64,000 nucleotides of DNA from Arsukibacterium indicum (GCF_019100565.1 NZ_JAHRID010000006.1:202547-266546), one strand, 5' to 3'; shown: positions 39,815 through 49,624, counted from the first letter of the stretch. Notes: generated by a model not told the origin, from the letters alone. Numbers and translations are program-made.

Positions 39815-40591
39815 ATGAGCAGAGACACCGATATGGCACACCTGCATCCGGTTTTCCGGCATAAAGTCGCATTACTACTGCAGGATCTGGCACACGCTAA
39901 TTTACCGTTCAGGGTGTTTGAAAGCTTTCGTTCACCGGGGCGTCAGCGCGAGTTATATGGCCAGGGCCGCAGTAAACCCGGCCCACGGGTTACCAATGCT
40001 GATGCCTGGAGCTCAATGCATCAATATGGCGTGGCCGCTGATTTTGTATTGTATATTGATGGAAAATGGAGCTGGGACGATAGCGGCGAGCGTAAAAAGT
40101 GGTGGCAGCAATTGCACAAACTTGCCGGCAAACATGGCTTGCAGCCACTAAGCTGGGAGCTGCCTCATTTACAACTGCAAAACTTAAGCCTGGCACAACT
40201 GCAAGCCGGCGACTATCCGCCTGATGGCGACGCTGACTGGGCCGAAAATCTGCAGCAAGCCATAGTTAACTGGCAGGGCTTGCCGCCTGCCCCACCATTG
40301 CCATCTGGTTTGCCAGCGCGGCCGCCGCTACCGGCAGAAGCAACCACTGACAACACTGGCAGTAACATATTAGCCAGCCTTTCCACTATAAAAGCACGGG
40401 TTACCGCCAGAGACGGCCTGCGGTTAAGAGCCGGGCCCGGCACCAGCTTTGAGATCAAAACGACATTACCCAGCGGCCAGCTGGTAAATGTCATGAAACA
40501 GAACGGTGACTGGAGTCAGGTAGATTTGCAAGGCGATGGCCTGGCAGATGGTTACTGCCATAGCGGTTTTTTGCAGCCATTGCCAGGCTGA
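39815..40591 (+). CDS. M15-family peptidase with C-terminal SH3 domain
   Basis: 258 aa from ATG 39815, 7 nt after AAGGAG; the upstream TTG 39791 lacks such a site. The N-terminal domain resembles phage L-alanyl-D-glutamate endopeptidases, with the zinc ligands His69, Asp76 and His118 (SSMHQYGVAADF, WELPHLQ). A proline-rich linker (about 160-180) leads to a bacterial SH3 domain (about 197-258). No signal peptide is seen, which is odd for a wall enzyme and reminiscent of endolysins, but there are no phage genes around it. Confidence 0.8.
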   Translation: MSRDTDMAHLHPVFRHKVALLLQDLAHANLPFRVFESFRSPGRQRELYGQGRSKPGPRVTNADAWSSMHQYGVAADFVLYIDGKWSWDDSGERKKWWQQLHKLAGKHGLQPLSWELPHLQLQNLSLAQLQAGDYPPDGDADWAENLQQAIVNWQGLPPAPPLPSGLPARPPLPAEATTDNTGSNILASLSTIKARVTARDGLRLRAGPGTSFEIKTTLPSGQLVNVMKQNGDWSQVDLQGDGLADGYCHSGFLQPLPG

Positions 40592-40611
40592 ACAGCCCGG
40601 ACGTTCAAGCG

Positions 40612-41955
40612 TTACAACCCCAGATACCAGGTAGCAATAGAGAAATACAATACCACCCCGGCGACATCGGCGATGGAGGTGATTAACGGGCCGCTGGCGG
40701 TGGCGGGGTCGAGCTTTAAACGGCTGAGCAAAAAGGGTAACGACAAGCCAACCAGACTGCCGACCATGACTACCAGCATCATGGTGGCGGCCACGACGAT
40801 AGCAATATCATAACCACCGCGCCACCAGCCCAGCCATACCACAGCAAATGCCATGGTAGCGCCAAGTAAACCGGCTACCAGGCACTCTTTGGCCAGTAAT
40901 GAGCCCCAGTCGCGCAATTTAACATCACCGGTAGCCAGGGCCCGCACCATTAAGGTGCCCGACTGTGCGCCAGCATTGCCGCTACTGGCTATCAATAACG
41001 GCAGAAAGAACAACAGCGCCAGATAGCTGGCAATAGTCTGTTCAAAATAGGCGATACCGGCGCCGGAGAAAATATTACCAAATACCAGTACCACCAGCCA
41101 AAACACACGCTTGCGATACAGCAATCCAATACTGGCGTCTTTAACATTGCCGTCCAGTTTGCCGATGGTGGCTGTTTTATGAAAATCTTCTGTCGCCTCC
41201 TCTGCGGCGACGTCCATCGCATCATCGTAGGTAACAATGCCTACCATCTGCTGCTGCGCATTTAAAATCGGTAGCGCCAGCAAGTCATATCTGGCTACCA
41301 TTGCCGCCACCTGCTCCTGTGCCATGTCCACCGTGGCATAGATAGGATCATGGTTCATCAACTCATCTACCAGCATGGTAGCCGGCGCCAGAATAAGCTC
41401 ACGCAGTGACACCACGCCAATCAACTTACGCTGCTCATCCACTACATAAGCAGAATAGATGGTTTCTTTGTCAGGCGCTTCGCGACGCAGCACATCCAGC
41501 GCATCCCGCACGTTAATATCTGGTGCCAGAATGGCGTAGTCTGAGGTCATAATTGCGCCAGCCGTTCCTTCCTGATGGCTGGATAACAGCAGCAGGTCCT
41601 CGCGCTCAGCCTGAGCCAGAGCCGGCAGCAACATTTCACGCTGCTCGTCGGTTAAACGGTTAAATAAATCGGCGCGCTCATCTGACGACATCTGGCGGAT
41701 GATCGGGGCCAGTTTGCGCCGACTGATTTTTATCGCCAACGCCACCTGCACTTCAGCTGGCAGATAACCAAATACCTCAGCCTGCTCCGCCCGGCGCAGA
41801 GCTGCAAGCAACATCCACAGATGCTCAAGTGAAAATTCACTGATCGCCGCGGCATAGTCTGCCGGATGCACGTCCTCCAGCTGATCCTGCAGCAACTGCA
41901 CTGTATTATTTTCCAGCGCTGAGCGCAGCCGGTAAATCAGGTCAGGTAATTCCAT
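40612..41955 (-). CDS. mgtE: Magnesium transporter MgtE
   Basis: Gated Mg2+ channel of the inner membrane, 447 aa. N-terminal MgtE_N helical domain (about 30-130), two CBS domains (about 133-255) and five helices at the C-terminus, including the pore block SSGNAGAQSGTLMVRALATG. All domains are present in the usual order. Convergent with the M15 peptidase gene; the upstream gap holds a 10-bp inverted repeat. Confidence 0.95.
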   Translation of the reverse strand: MELPDLIYRLRSALENNTVQLLQDQLEDVHPADYAAAISEFSLEHLWMLLAALRRAEQAEVFGYLPAEVQVALAIKISRRKLAPIIRQMSSDERADLFNRLTDEQREMLLPALAQAEREDLLLLSSHQEGTAGAIMTSDYAILAPDINVRDALDVLRREAPDKETIYSAYVVDEQRKLIGVVSLRELILAPATMLVDELMNHDPIYATVDMAQEQVAAMVARYDLLALPILNAQQQMVGIVTYDDAMDVAAEEATEDFHKTATIGKLDGNVKDASIGLLYRKRVFWLVVLVFGNIFSGAGIAYFEQTIASYLALLFFLPLLIASSGNAGAQSGTLMVRALATGDVKLRDWGSLLAKECLVAGLLGATMAFAVVWLGWWRGGYDIAIVVAATMMLVVMVGSLVGLSLPFLLSRLKLDPATASGPLITSIADVAGVVLYFSIATWYLGL

Positions 41956-42066
41956 GGCAACCTCTTATCTCAGGCGTGACAAGCTCATTTAAGTATGCCC
42001 CACCAAATACAGACATAGCTTATTAAGCGTAATTTCATAAAGCTGCAGTCATACTCGTTATCAACG

Positions 42067-42105
42067 CTTGTAAGCTACATTACCATCTTACGCTGAGCTT
42101 ACAAG
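42067..42105. promoter_or_regulatory. Inverted repeat in the mgtE upstream region
   Basis: CTTGTAAGCT (42067-42076) and AGCTTACAAG (42096-42105) form a perfect 10-bp inverted repeat with a 19-nt spacer, about 110 bp upstream of mgtE. It could be an operator or leader hairpin. I see no M-box magnesium riboswitch in the 287-bp gap. Confidence 0.4.
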
Positions 42106-42242
42106 GCGCTTCATCGATCGCTTAACTGAAATAACATATTGCTTATTAAGTAAAATTTAACCATCATTTTAAAATCTGGCGACAAGGATAACAATCAGGG
42201 CACAGCAAAAATTAACATTACAGATACCGCCGCTCTGCTACT

Positions 42243-43091
42243 ATGCCAATGCGGAAGCTTTTTACCGGACTCTTTATGCAACCACAACATAGCAACAATA
42301 CAACAGCACTGGCGCCCTGGTGGCTACCCATTGCCCTTACCAATGGCCAATGCTGGCAATATACCGTTGGTCCGCTGATATTATTTTTGCAAAGATTACC
42401 TACTGAATGGTTGCTGGGCTATACCATCCAAAGTGAACAGGAGGAGCGCTATCAGCTGGCCAGTCAGCAAGCTGAGCGGCTGCCTCAGTTGGATAACTTA
42501 CAACGTTTTGTTTTCCGGGAGTCGCCAGCTCAGTTTTGCCTGACCCCTAAATTACTCGACCGGCCCGTGGTTGTGAAAACCCGCACCAAAATCAGTATCC
42601 CCCCGGCACAGCAAGCCGTGTTTTATATCAGTTCACCTGTGATGGTAGAAGTAAATGTATTGCAACCCCAGTGCAATCTGACAAATATCAGCAGTCAGCG
42701 CCTGTCTGATACCTGGTTTGGCCCCTCTACGTTGCATGGTGAGCTGTGCTACGCAGACAAGACTCAGGCCCGCCATAACCGGCAAGAAATACCGGCACGG
42801 CCACATCGCGCAGTTACCGCTATTACTATCGAAAATAATGCCGATACCATGTTGGAGCTGGACAAATTAAGTATTCCGGTACCTTACCTGGCGCTATATG
42901 GTTTGCATGATGGAACACTCTGGACTGACCCGATCACCTTACAACACGACGGCAATCTGGCGCTGACCCGGTTTAAAATAACGAAGCAGTTACCGGCTGG
43001 CGTTACCGCGGCAGCCCGGGTAGCAGAGCCACGGCAGCATATTGAAAAACAGGGACTGTTCAGGGCCTTTACCGGTATGTTTAATGACTAA
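42243..43091 (+). CDS. DUF432-like protein next to MscS
   Basis: 282 aa, no signal peptide and no clear membrane helix. It resembles DUF432 proteins, which often sit beside MscS-type channel genes; I recognise this from context and general pattern, with limited certainty. Predicted mostly beta structure in the middle (KTRTKISIPPAQQAVFYISSPVMVEV). The start is uncertain: ATG 42243, 42249 or 42276, none with a strong ribosome site. First gene of a tight three-gene set. Confidence 0.55.
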   Translation: MPMRKLFTGLFMQPQHSNNTTALAPWWLPIALTNGQCWQYTVGPLILFLQRLPTEWLLGYTIQSEQEERYQLASQQAERLPQLDNLQRFVFRESPAQFCLTPKLLDRPVVVKTRTKISIPPAQQAVFYISSPVMVEVNVLQPQCNLTNISSQRLSDTWFGPSTLHGELCYADKTQARHNRQEIPARPHRAVTAITIENNADTMLELDKLSIPVPYLALYGLHDGTLWTDPITLQHDGNLALTRFKITKQLPAGVTAAARVAEPRQHIEKQGLFRAFTGMFND

Positions 43092-43106
43092 CAGGAGCCG
43101 CTGATA

Positions 43107-43961
43107 ATGGAGCAATTTACCGCCTTTTTGCGGTCTGAACAGATGGTTAATATGTTGCAGGCTGCCATTTTGCTTGGCGCCGGCTTATTGCTGGCAAGCC
43201 TGGCAAGTCGTGGCGTACAGAAGCTGGTTAGCCGCAATTTCTCTCAGCACCACGCAGTGTTGTTTAAACGATTAGTTTACTGGCTGGTGTTGGCGTTATT
43301 TTTTGCTTCAGCGTTACGTCAACTTGGATTTTCGCTGGGGGTGTTGCTCGGCGCAGCCGGTGTGCTGTCGGTTGCTATTGGCTTTGCCTCACAAACATCG
43401 GCCTCCAATCTGATTAGCGGCTTGTTTCTGATTGGTGAAAGGCCGTTTCAACTTGGTGATGTTATTAAAGTGGGAAATACCACCGGCGAAGTGTTGTCGA
43501 TTGATTTGCTGTCAGTAAAACTGCGTACTTTTGATAACCTGTATGTCCGGATCCCAAACGAAAGCCTGATCAAAACTGAAATGATCAACATGACCCGCTT
43601 TCCCATCCGGCGGTTTGATTTAATGATTGGCGTCGCGTACAAAGAGAATATCAGCAAAGTACGTCAGATATTACAGCAAGTGGCAGATGCTAATCCACTT
43701 AGCCTGGATGAGCCGGCACCACTGTTTATTTTTAACGGCTTCGCTGACTCCTCGCTGAGTATTCAGTTCAGTGTCTGGACCAAACGGGAAAACTTCCGTG
43801 ATTTACGCAATAGTATTCAGGAGGAAGTTAAAATCGCGTTTGACCAGGCAGGTATCGAAATTCCGTTTCCGCAACGCACAGTAATTTTTGGTCAGGGGTC
43901 GGCACCGGTTACCATTAATACAGCAACTGGCGCCAGCACATCTGCAGAGCAGGAGGACTAA
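43107..43961 (+). CDS. MscS-family mechanosensitive channel
   Basis: 284 aa. Three N-terminal membrane helices, with the pore helix in VLLGAAGVLSVAIGFASQT, then the beta domain (GDVIKVGNTTGEV) and the C-terminal alpha/beta domain. In known MscS channels, membrane tension opens the pore and releases solutes on osmotic downshock. It starts 15 nt after the DUF432-like gene and ends 5 nt before the Omp85-like gene, unusual partners that suggest a role across both membranes. Confidence 0.9.
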   Translation: MEQFTAFLRSEQMVNMLQAAILLGAGLLLASLASRGVQKLVSRNFSQHHAVLFKRLVYWLVLALFFASALRQLGFSLGVLLGAAGVLSVAIGFASQTSASNLISGLFLIGERPFQLGDVIKVGNTTGEVLSIDLLSVKLRTFDNLYVRIPNESLIKTEMINMTRFPIRRFDLMIGVAYKENISKVRQILQQVADANPLSLDEPAPLFIFNGFADSSLSIQFSVWTKRENFRDLRNSIQEEVKIAFDQAGIEIPFPQRTVIFGQGSAPVTINTATGASTSAEQED

Positions 43962-43966
43962 GCCAT

Positions 43967-45607
43967 ATGCGAGCTAGTCGTCTGTCAGTTATTTTTGTGC
44001 TATTTGCCAACATTATGCTTAATGAAGCTTACCCGGCAACAGATGCCGACTGCACCCGTTTATTTGATATGGCAGATATACAGAATGCCAGCCTGACCAT
44101 CAGCGCTATTCATTTTGACCAGCAAAATGTGTTTGATCTGTCCGAACCCGGTACCTTTTGGTTGCATCGTTTTGCCAACTACAGCCATATTATTTCTAAA
44201 GAAGTCACTATCGCTAACGATTTGCTGTTTCAGCCAGAAAGCCCGTTAAATTTAGCTGAGCTGGCTGAAACCGAGCGTATTTTGCGGGGTCGCAGCTATA
44301 TTCGTGATGCCGACGTTAAGGTAAGCCTGTACTGCCCAGAAAACAATACCGTTGAGGTACTGGTTACAACCTGGGATAACTGGTCACTGCTTCCCAAAAT
44401 AGACTTCTCCAGCGAGGGCGGGGCAACAGAATACTCTATTGGCATAGCCGAAGATAACCTGCTGGGCACCGGCAACCAATTACAACTGGACTACGCGAAG
44501 GACGCTGAACGTACCGGCTATTTATTTAGTTTTGCCAGCCCGAACATCCTGGGCAGTCACTGGCAGGCACTAACCCGCTACGCCAATAATTCTGATGGCG
44601 AAAGCTATCAGTTTAATATTCAGCGGCCGTTTTACCGGCTTAGCTCCCCCTGGGCAGTAAGCTTTGATGTATACAAAGACAAGCAACAAATAAACGACTA
44701 TGTCTTAGGAGAAAAGGTTAACCAGTACGATCGCACCCAGCAAGGTTTTACCAGCTTTATTGGCTGGCGTCTGGCTGGCAACAGTAAACGCATTCATCGA
44801 CTGAACAGTGGCGTAACTCTGGAAGATGTCAGTTTTATTGAAAATGAAGATACGTTATTTGATTTACCGGCCGAACGTAACCTGTCCAGAGTCTGGGTTG
44901 AATATCAGCTGCTGGAAGATCAGTATCGCAAGCTGTACAACATTAACCAGTTTAACCGGGTTGAAGATATTAACCTGGGCTGGCAAGCCTACCTGAGGTT
45001 GGGCATGCTGCAACAAGGGCTGGGAGCCGATGCCAGCGGCTGGCAGGTAGATGCCGCAGTTGAAAAAGCCTGGTCGTTACACCATGACGTCTGGCTGCTG
45101 GCCAGTTTCCGCTACCATGGCTTGAAAATGGCCGACTTACGCCAACAGCTGATCAGCACGCACTGGCAAATGGTGTATCAGCTAAACCGGCAAAGCAGTG
45201 TCGTCGGTATTCTGGATTTACAACGTGGCAAAGATTTATTCGCCGATGAGGCATTGTATCTAGGTGGCGACACCGGCTTAAGGGCCTTTCCATTATTTTA
45301 CCAGCGTGGTGATAACAGAATGGTTGCCACAGCCGAGTATCGTTATTACACCGACTGGAATATCCTGCATATCTTTGACGTGGGTTTTGCCGGTTTTGCC
45401 GATGCAGGTCGCAGCTGGGGGGCAGAGCAACGTGGCGAAAATGAAATTGATGATAATATTTTATACGGCGTCGGTGTCGGTGTCCGTCTTCTATCTACTC
45501 ATTCCAGCCGCGGCACTATGGTGCATATTGATTTAACCCGCCCGGTTACCGACAACCCCGAGCTTGGTAGCTGGCAGTGGCGGATCACTGCCAAGAGACG
45601 TTTTTAA
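43967..45607 (+). CDS. Omp85/BamA-like outer-membrane barrel with one POTRA
   Basis: 546 aa. Signal peptide about 1-24, one POTRA-like domain (about 50-125; ILRGRSYIRDADVKV), then a 16-strand-type barrel. The GGDTGLRAFP segment matches the L6-loop region (VRGF-type) of Omp85 proteins, and the protein ends in Phe as outer-membrane proteins do. Function unknown: it could insert or export a partner, or be a channel. Its gene follows MscS by 5 nt; convergent with mutM. Confidence 0.75.
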   Translation: MRASRLSVIFVLFANIMLNEAYPATDADCTRLFDMADIQNASLTISAIHFDQQNVFDLSEPGTFWLHRFANYSHIISKEVTIANDLLFQPESPLNLAELAETERILRGRSYIRDADVKVSLYCPENNTVEVLVTTWDNWSLLPKIDFSSEGGATEYSIGIAEDNLLGTGNQLQLDYAKDAERTGYLFSFASPNILGSHWQALTRYANNSDGESYQFNIQRPFYRLSSPWAVSFDVYKDKQQINDYVLGEKVNQYDRTQQGFTSFIGWRLAGNSKRIHRLNSGVTLEDVSFIENEDTLFDLPAERNLSRVWVEYQLLEDQYRKLYNINQFNRVEDINLGWQAYLRLGMLQQGLGADASGWQVDAAVEKAWSLHHDVWLLASFRYHGLKMADLRQQLISTHWQMVYQLNRQSSVVGILDLQRGKDLFADEALYLGGDTGLRAFPLFYQRGDNRMVATAEYRYYTDWNILHIFDVGFAGFADAGRSWGAEQRGENEIDDNILYGVGVGVRLLSTHSSRGTMVHIDLTRPVTDNPELGSWQWRITAKRRF

Positions 45608-45613
45608 CGCAAT

Positions 45614-46423
45614 TTAATGCTGACACAGACTACAGAAAACCGTCGTGCGCTGGCCCAGCTTTATCTCAGTCAATGGCTGCTGACAATTCACACAAGGCTG
45701 GCCGCCCCGGCCATACACTAATAATTGTTGTTTAAAATAACCTGGCTTGCCATCAGCCTGGCTGAAGTCTTTTAACGTAGTGCCGCCCTGCACAATTGCT
45801 GCCGCCAGAGTTTCTTTTATGACGGTGCTCAGCAGCGCAAGTTTATCGTCAGCAACACTGTTAGCTGGCGCGGTAGGTGAAATACCAGCTTTAAACAAGG
45901 CCTCGTTAGCGTAAATATTACCCACCCCTACTACCACCTTATTATCCATCACTACCAGTTTTATGGCAGCTGAGCGTTTACCACAAGCATCAACCAGCGT
46001 CTGGGCGCTAAAGTCACTGGTTAGTGGTTCAGGGCCTAAAGCAGCCAGCAGCGGATGCTGTTGATCTTTCGCCTGCCACAGTACGGCACCAAAACGGCGG
46101 GTATCGTTTAACCGTAGTATTTTGTTATTGGATAGCAGTAAATCCAGATGATCATGTTTACCGGGCGGCGAATCACCGGCCACCACCTTCAAATGCCCTG
46201 ACATGCCAAGATGCAGAATAATCTCACCTGCTGGCAGGCGGATTAACAAATACTTGGCACGGCGTGTCACTGCTAGTATCGGCTGGTTCGATAACTCAAT
46301 CACTTCATCCGGGATCCACCAGCGCAGCTGGCGCTGACGGGCGACTACACCGACAAGCTGCTGATTTTCCAAATAAGGACTAATGCCTAAACGGGATACT
46401 TCTACTTCGGGTAATTCCGGCAC
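45614..46423 (-). CDS. mutM: Formamidopyrimidine-DNA glycosylase
   Basis: Removes 8-oxoguanine and FaPy lesions and nicks abasic sites. 269 aa. The N-terminal catalytic proline and glutamate are present (PELPEVE), as are the lysine loop (KYLLIRL) and the C-terminal zinc finger (CVNCQQPLTE...CSLCQ). Cytoplasmic. Follows a small membrane protein gene by 19 nt. Confidence 0.97.
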   Translation of the reverse strand: MPELPEVEVSRLGISPYLENQQLVGVVARQRQLRWWIPDEVIELSNQPILAVTRRAKYLLIRLPAGEIILHLGMSGHLKVVAGDSPPGKHDHLDLLLSNNKILRLNDTRRFGAVLWQAKDQQHPLLAALGPEPLTSDFSAQTLVDACGKRSAAIKLVVMDNKVVVGVGNIYANEALFKAGISPTAPANSVADDKLALLSTVIKETLAAAIVQGGTTLKDFSQADGKPGYFKQQLLVYGRGGQPCVNCQQPLTEIKLGQRTTVFCSLCQH

Positions 46424-46442
46424 TACTGTTACTCCAATAAAA

Positions 46443-46925
46443 TCAGTCCAGCATAAATAATTGCTCAGCTTGTTGGCGGCTCAGCTGATAAAACTGGTTA
46501 TCTCCGGCCTGTTGCAACAGGTACTGGTTATTACCGTCGTTATTGTCTGCAACATTGGCCGGATAGAGCAGCCAGATCACCGGGCTCGACTTACCAACCA
46601 GCTGGACACTGGCTTGTGCCACCGGCACCCGGCTTTGCATCGGCACAGCCTCTACCGGTATCAGTTGGCTGTGCTGCCAGGCCAGTGCCAGTTGTGCCGG
46701 GTCAATATTGTCAGCTGTCGGTTGTATTTGCCACTGTGGTCCGGCCTTCACCAGGCGCTTGCTGGCAAAGCCTATCATTAGCAGCTGAGCATCTGATGGA
46801 ATAAGCCGGTGCTCCGTAGCCATTTTCTGTTGCAAGCGTTGCGGAATGCCATACAACACAAACATCAGAATAAGCACGGCAAAAATCAGCACGTTATTCC
46901 AGTTGCGACGCGAGAGTTTTAACAT
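46443..46925 (-). CDS. Membrane-anchored protein of unknown function
   Basis: 160 aa. One N-terminal membrane helix (about 12-28, VLIFAVLILMFVLYG) and a soluble domain of about 130 residues, likely periplasmic. I do not recognise a family. Such genes beside mutM occur in Alteromonadales (impression only). Separated from rpmG by a terminator; possibly co-transcribed with mutM. Confidence 0.7.
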   Translation of the reverse strand: MLKLSRRNWNNVLIFAVLILMFVLYGIPQRLQQKMATEHRLIPSDAQLLMIGFASKRLVKAGPQWQIQPTADNIDPAQLALAWQHSQLIPVEAVPMQSRVPVAQASVQLVGKSSPVIWLLYPANVADNNDGNNQYLLQQAGDNQFYQLSRQQAEQLFMLD

Positions 46926-47003
46926 AGCTATATTTTCTGCATAAGGGCAGAACCTGTCTGCTTAGGGGCAGCGGCATAGTAACTTAGGCGGGGTGTAAAA
47001 AGC

Positions 47004-47028
47004 AAAAACCCGGCTAAGGCCGGGTTTT
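47004..47028 (-). terminator. Terminator of rpmBG
   Basis: AAAACCCGGC/GCCGGGTTTT-type hairpin with a 4-nt loop (TAAG), 9 nt after the rpmG stop. The A-flank gives a U-run on the minus strand. Confidence 0.85.
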
Positions 47029-47036
47029 CAGGTCGA

Positions 47037-47192
47037 TTACTTGATTTTCGCTTCTTTGAAAATCACGTGCTTACGCACTTTAGGATCGAACTTTTTAATT
47101 TCCATTTTTTCTGGCATGGTACGCTTGTTCTTCGTTGTAGTGTAGAAGAAGCCAGTACCGGCAGAAGAAACTAAACGGATTTTATCGCGCAT
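47037..47192 (-). CDS. rpmG: 50S ribosomal protein L33
   Basis: 51 aa, the gamma-proteobacterial form ([20 protein letters not shown], ending IFKEAKIK). It lacks the zinc-binding CxxC pairs of the C+ form. Follows rpmB by 11 nt, the standard rpmBG pair, and ends at a strong terminator. Confidence 0.97.
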   Translation of the reverse strand: MRDKIRLVSSAGTGFFYTTTKNKRTMPEKMEIKKFDPKVRKHVIFKEAKIK

Positions 47193-47203
47193 GTGTTAAT
47201 TCC

Positions 47204-47440
47204 TTATACCTTGTGACCGTTGGCACGAACGTCTACTAACACAGCGTCGATACCTTTCTTGTCAATAATACGCATACCACGGGTGGTAGTACGTAAAGTA
47301 ACAAAACGGTTTTCGCTTTCAACCCAGAAACGGTGAGTTTGCAGGTTAGGCAGGAAACGGCGCTTTGTCGCGTTGTTGGCGTGCGAACGACGGTTACCTA
47401 CCATCGGACCTTTGCCAGTTACTTGGCATACTCTAGACAT
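47204..47440 (-). CDS. rpmB: 50S ribosomal protein L28
   Basis: 78 aa, full length; start [20 protein letters not shown] typical of bacterial L28. Zinc ligands are not evident. First gene of rpmBG, with a good promoter about 90 nt upstream. Confidence 0.98.
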   Translation of the reverse strand: MSRVCQVTGKGPMVGNRRSHANNATKRRFLPNLQTHRFWVESENRFVTLRTTTRGMRIIDKKGIDAVLVDVRANGHKV

Positions 47441-47528
47441 GTCTATATTTCTCCAAAATTACGTCAGCTCGAGCTATCATTCACCCTTCTGGCCTTGAAG
47501 GTTGCCCCGAAAATGGATGAGGGCGCAC

Positions 47529-47557
47529 TTTATACACGAAAGCCCCACTAAACTCAA
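47529..47557 (-). promoter_or_regulatory. Promoter of rpmBG
   Basis: Minus strand: TTGAGT (47552-47557), exactly 17 nt, TATAAA (47529-47534), followed by a GC-rich discriminator (GTGCGCCC), suited to growth-rate control. Confidence 0.75.
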
Positions 47558-47619
47558 GAGAATTTAAATGGCACTTCAGGCAGATCCATTGGCGATCCGC
47601 CTGTATCGTTTAAATATTG

Positions 47620-48294
47620 TTAAAGCCAGCCGCGTTCTGCAAAAGACACAACTTCTGCATCGCCCACCACAAAATGGTCCAGTATTTTAATATCTACCAA
47701 AGCCATGGCCTGGGTCAGGCGCTCCGTTATTGCCCTGTCGGCGCGGCTTGGCTCTGCCACCCCGGAAGGATGATTATGAGCCAATATAACGGCGGCGGCA
47801 TTATGACGTAAAGCTTGCTGAACTACAATACGCGGATACACCGGCGAAGCGTCAATAGTCCCCATAAATAGTGGCTCGCTGGCAATTAAACGATGCTGAT
47901 TATCAAGGTAAAGCAGCAAGAATACTTCGCGTTGCTCGTGGCCAATAGTGTGCGATAAAAATTTTTTCACCAGGGCCGGCTCAGTAAACACCGTTTCCCG
48001 CTGCAATTGTTGCTGCATATAGCGCTTGCTAAGCTCCAGCACCGCCTGCAGCTGAACAAATTTTGCTTCGCCCAGGCCCTTAGCCTGGCAAAACTCATGC
48101 TGGCTGGCACCCATTAGGCGGCGCAGCGAGCCAAAATGATTCAGCAGCTGGCGCGCCAGCGTTACCGCATCACAGCCACTTACCCCGGTGCGCAGAAATA
48201 TCGCTAGCAGCTCGGCGTCTGATAACGCCTTAGGTCCCAGTTGCAGCAGTTTTTCCCGCGGCCGCTCGGTTAATGGCCAGTCAGAAATTGCCAT
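47620..48294 (-). CDS. radC: RadC/YicR JAB-domain protein
   Basis: 224 aa. N-terminal UPF0758 helix-hairpin-helix ([35 protein letters not shown]) and C-terminal JAB/MPN metal-binding domain with the H-x-H-x10-D motif ([15 protein letters not shown]). Its role is unsettled; the old DNA-repair link for RadC is not secure. Divergent from coaBC, the usual location. Confidence 0.93.
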   Translation of the reverse strand: MAISDWPLTERPREKLLQLGPKALSDAELLAIFLRTGVSGCDAVTLARQLLNHFGSLRRLMGASQHEFCQAKGLGEAKFVQLQAVLELSKRYMQQQLQRETVFTEPALVKKFLSHTIGHEQREVFLLLYLDNQHRLIASEPLFMGTIDASPVYPRIVVQQALRHNAAAVILAHNHPSGVAEPSRADRAITERLTQAMALVDIKILDHFVVGDAEVVSFAERGWL

Positions 48295-48376
48295 CTGAAT
48301 CCTCCCTGAATTGGTGCTGATTTTTACGTTCCGTGTTATCTTATGCCGATGATTTTCGGACCAGCTTTAGGTATTT

Positions 48377-49624
48377 ATGCAGCAGACACTGGTAGCAAAA
48401 CGTATATTACTGGGCATTAGTGGCGGTATAGCCGCTTACAAAAGTGCCGATTTAGTCCGCCGCTTAAAAGAGCGGGGCGCACAGGTCAGAGTGATCCTGA
48501 CCGGGGCTGCCCAGCAATTTATTACCCCGCTCACCTTACAAGCGGTATCAGGCAATCCGGTTAGCACCAGCATGCTTGACCCGGCGGCGGAAGCCGCAAT
48601 GGGCCACATTGAGCTGGCCAAATGGGCCGACCTGATTGTGGTTGCCCCCGCCTCTGCCGATATTATCGCCAAACTGGCCCACGGTATGGCCAGCGACTTA
48701 CTGACCACCTGTGTACTGGCCTCGGCGGCACCGGTTGCAGTAGCGCCCGCTATGAATCAGCAGATGTATAACAATATAGCTACCCAGACAAACTTAGCAA
48801 CACTAAAAAAACATAAATTTCACATTTATGGCCCGGGTGCCGGTGAGCAAGCCTGTGGTGACGTAGGTTACGGCAGGATGCTTGAACCGCTGGAGCTGGT
48901 AACGCTCATTGAGCAAAGCATTGAGCGACCCGCGACGGCCACTTCCCGCCTAACCGGTCTGCGCTTTACTATTACTGCCGGCCCTACCCGCGAAGCGCTG
49001 GACCCGGTGCGATACTTATCTAACCACAGTTCCGGCAAGATGGGCTTTGCCCTGGCCGCTGCTGCCGCTGCGATGGGCGCTGATGTCACCCTTATCAGTG
49101 GCCCGGTGCAACTTGCTACCCCGGCCGGAGTTAAGCGGACAGATGTTATCAGTGCACAGCAAATGCACGAGGCGGCATTAAAAGCAGCGGTAAATAGCGA
49201 TATTTTTATCGGCTGTGCTGCCGTAGCAGACTATCGCGCCGCCGAAGTGGCTACCAGTAAGCTGAAAAAAGGTAGTAGTGAGCAGCTGCAACTGAACCTG
49301 ATTAAAAACCCCGATATTATCGCCGCCGTAGCGGGCCTCACTAAACAGCGGCCTTTTACCGTAGGTTTTGCTGCAGAAACCAATGACGTCCTTAGCTATG
49401 CCCGCAAAAAACTGACCAGCAAAAAGCTGGATATGATTTGTGCTAATGATGTCTCGCAACCTGATGCCGGCTTTAACAGCGATCAGAATGCGGTAACACT
49501 ACTGTGGCAAGGTGGCGAGCAGACCTTGGCCCTGCAAAGCAAAGCCGCGTTGGCCGAAAGCCTGATAACTCTGATTTCAAAGCAATTTTCTAATAAAAGC
49601 ACAACGAGCGAAGCCAACAAATGA
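48377..49624 (+). CDS. coaBC: Phosphopantothenoylcysteine decarboxylase/synthetase
   Basis: Bifunctional enzyme of CoA synthesis, 415 aa. The N-terminal CoaC flavoprotein domain ([19 protein letters not shown], catalytic Cys in [10 protein letters not shown]) decarboxylates; the C-terminal CoaB domain ([21 protein letters not shown]) ligates cysteine using CTP. Overlaps dut by 4 nt. Confidence 0.97.
   Translation: MQQTLVAKRILLGISGGIAAYKSADLVRRLKERGAQVRVILTGAAQQFITPLTLQAVSGNPVSTSMLDPAAEAAMGHIELAKWADLIVVAPASADIIAKLAHGMASDLLTTCVLASAAPVAVAPAMNQQMYNNIATQTNLATLKKHKFHIYGPGAGEQACGDVGYGRMLEPLELVTLIEQSIERPATATSRLTGLRFTITAGPTREALDPVRYLSNHSSGKMGFALAAAAAAMGADVTLISGPVQLATPAGVKRTDVISAQQMHEAALKAAVNSDIFIGCAAVADYRAAEVATSKLKKGSSEQLQLNLIKNPDIIAAVAGLTKQRPFTVGFAAETNDVLSYARKKLTSKKLDMICANDVSQPDAGFNSDQNAVTLLWQGGEQTLALQSKAALAESLITLISKQFSNKSTTSEANK

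Noticed and set aside
41956..42242. Magnesium riboswitch (M-box) ahead of mgtE
   Set aside because: Only a simple inverted repeat is seen; the conserved M-box core and its three-helix arrangement were not found.
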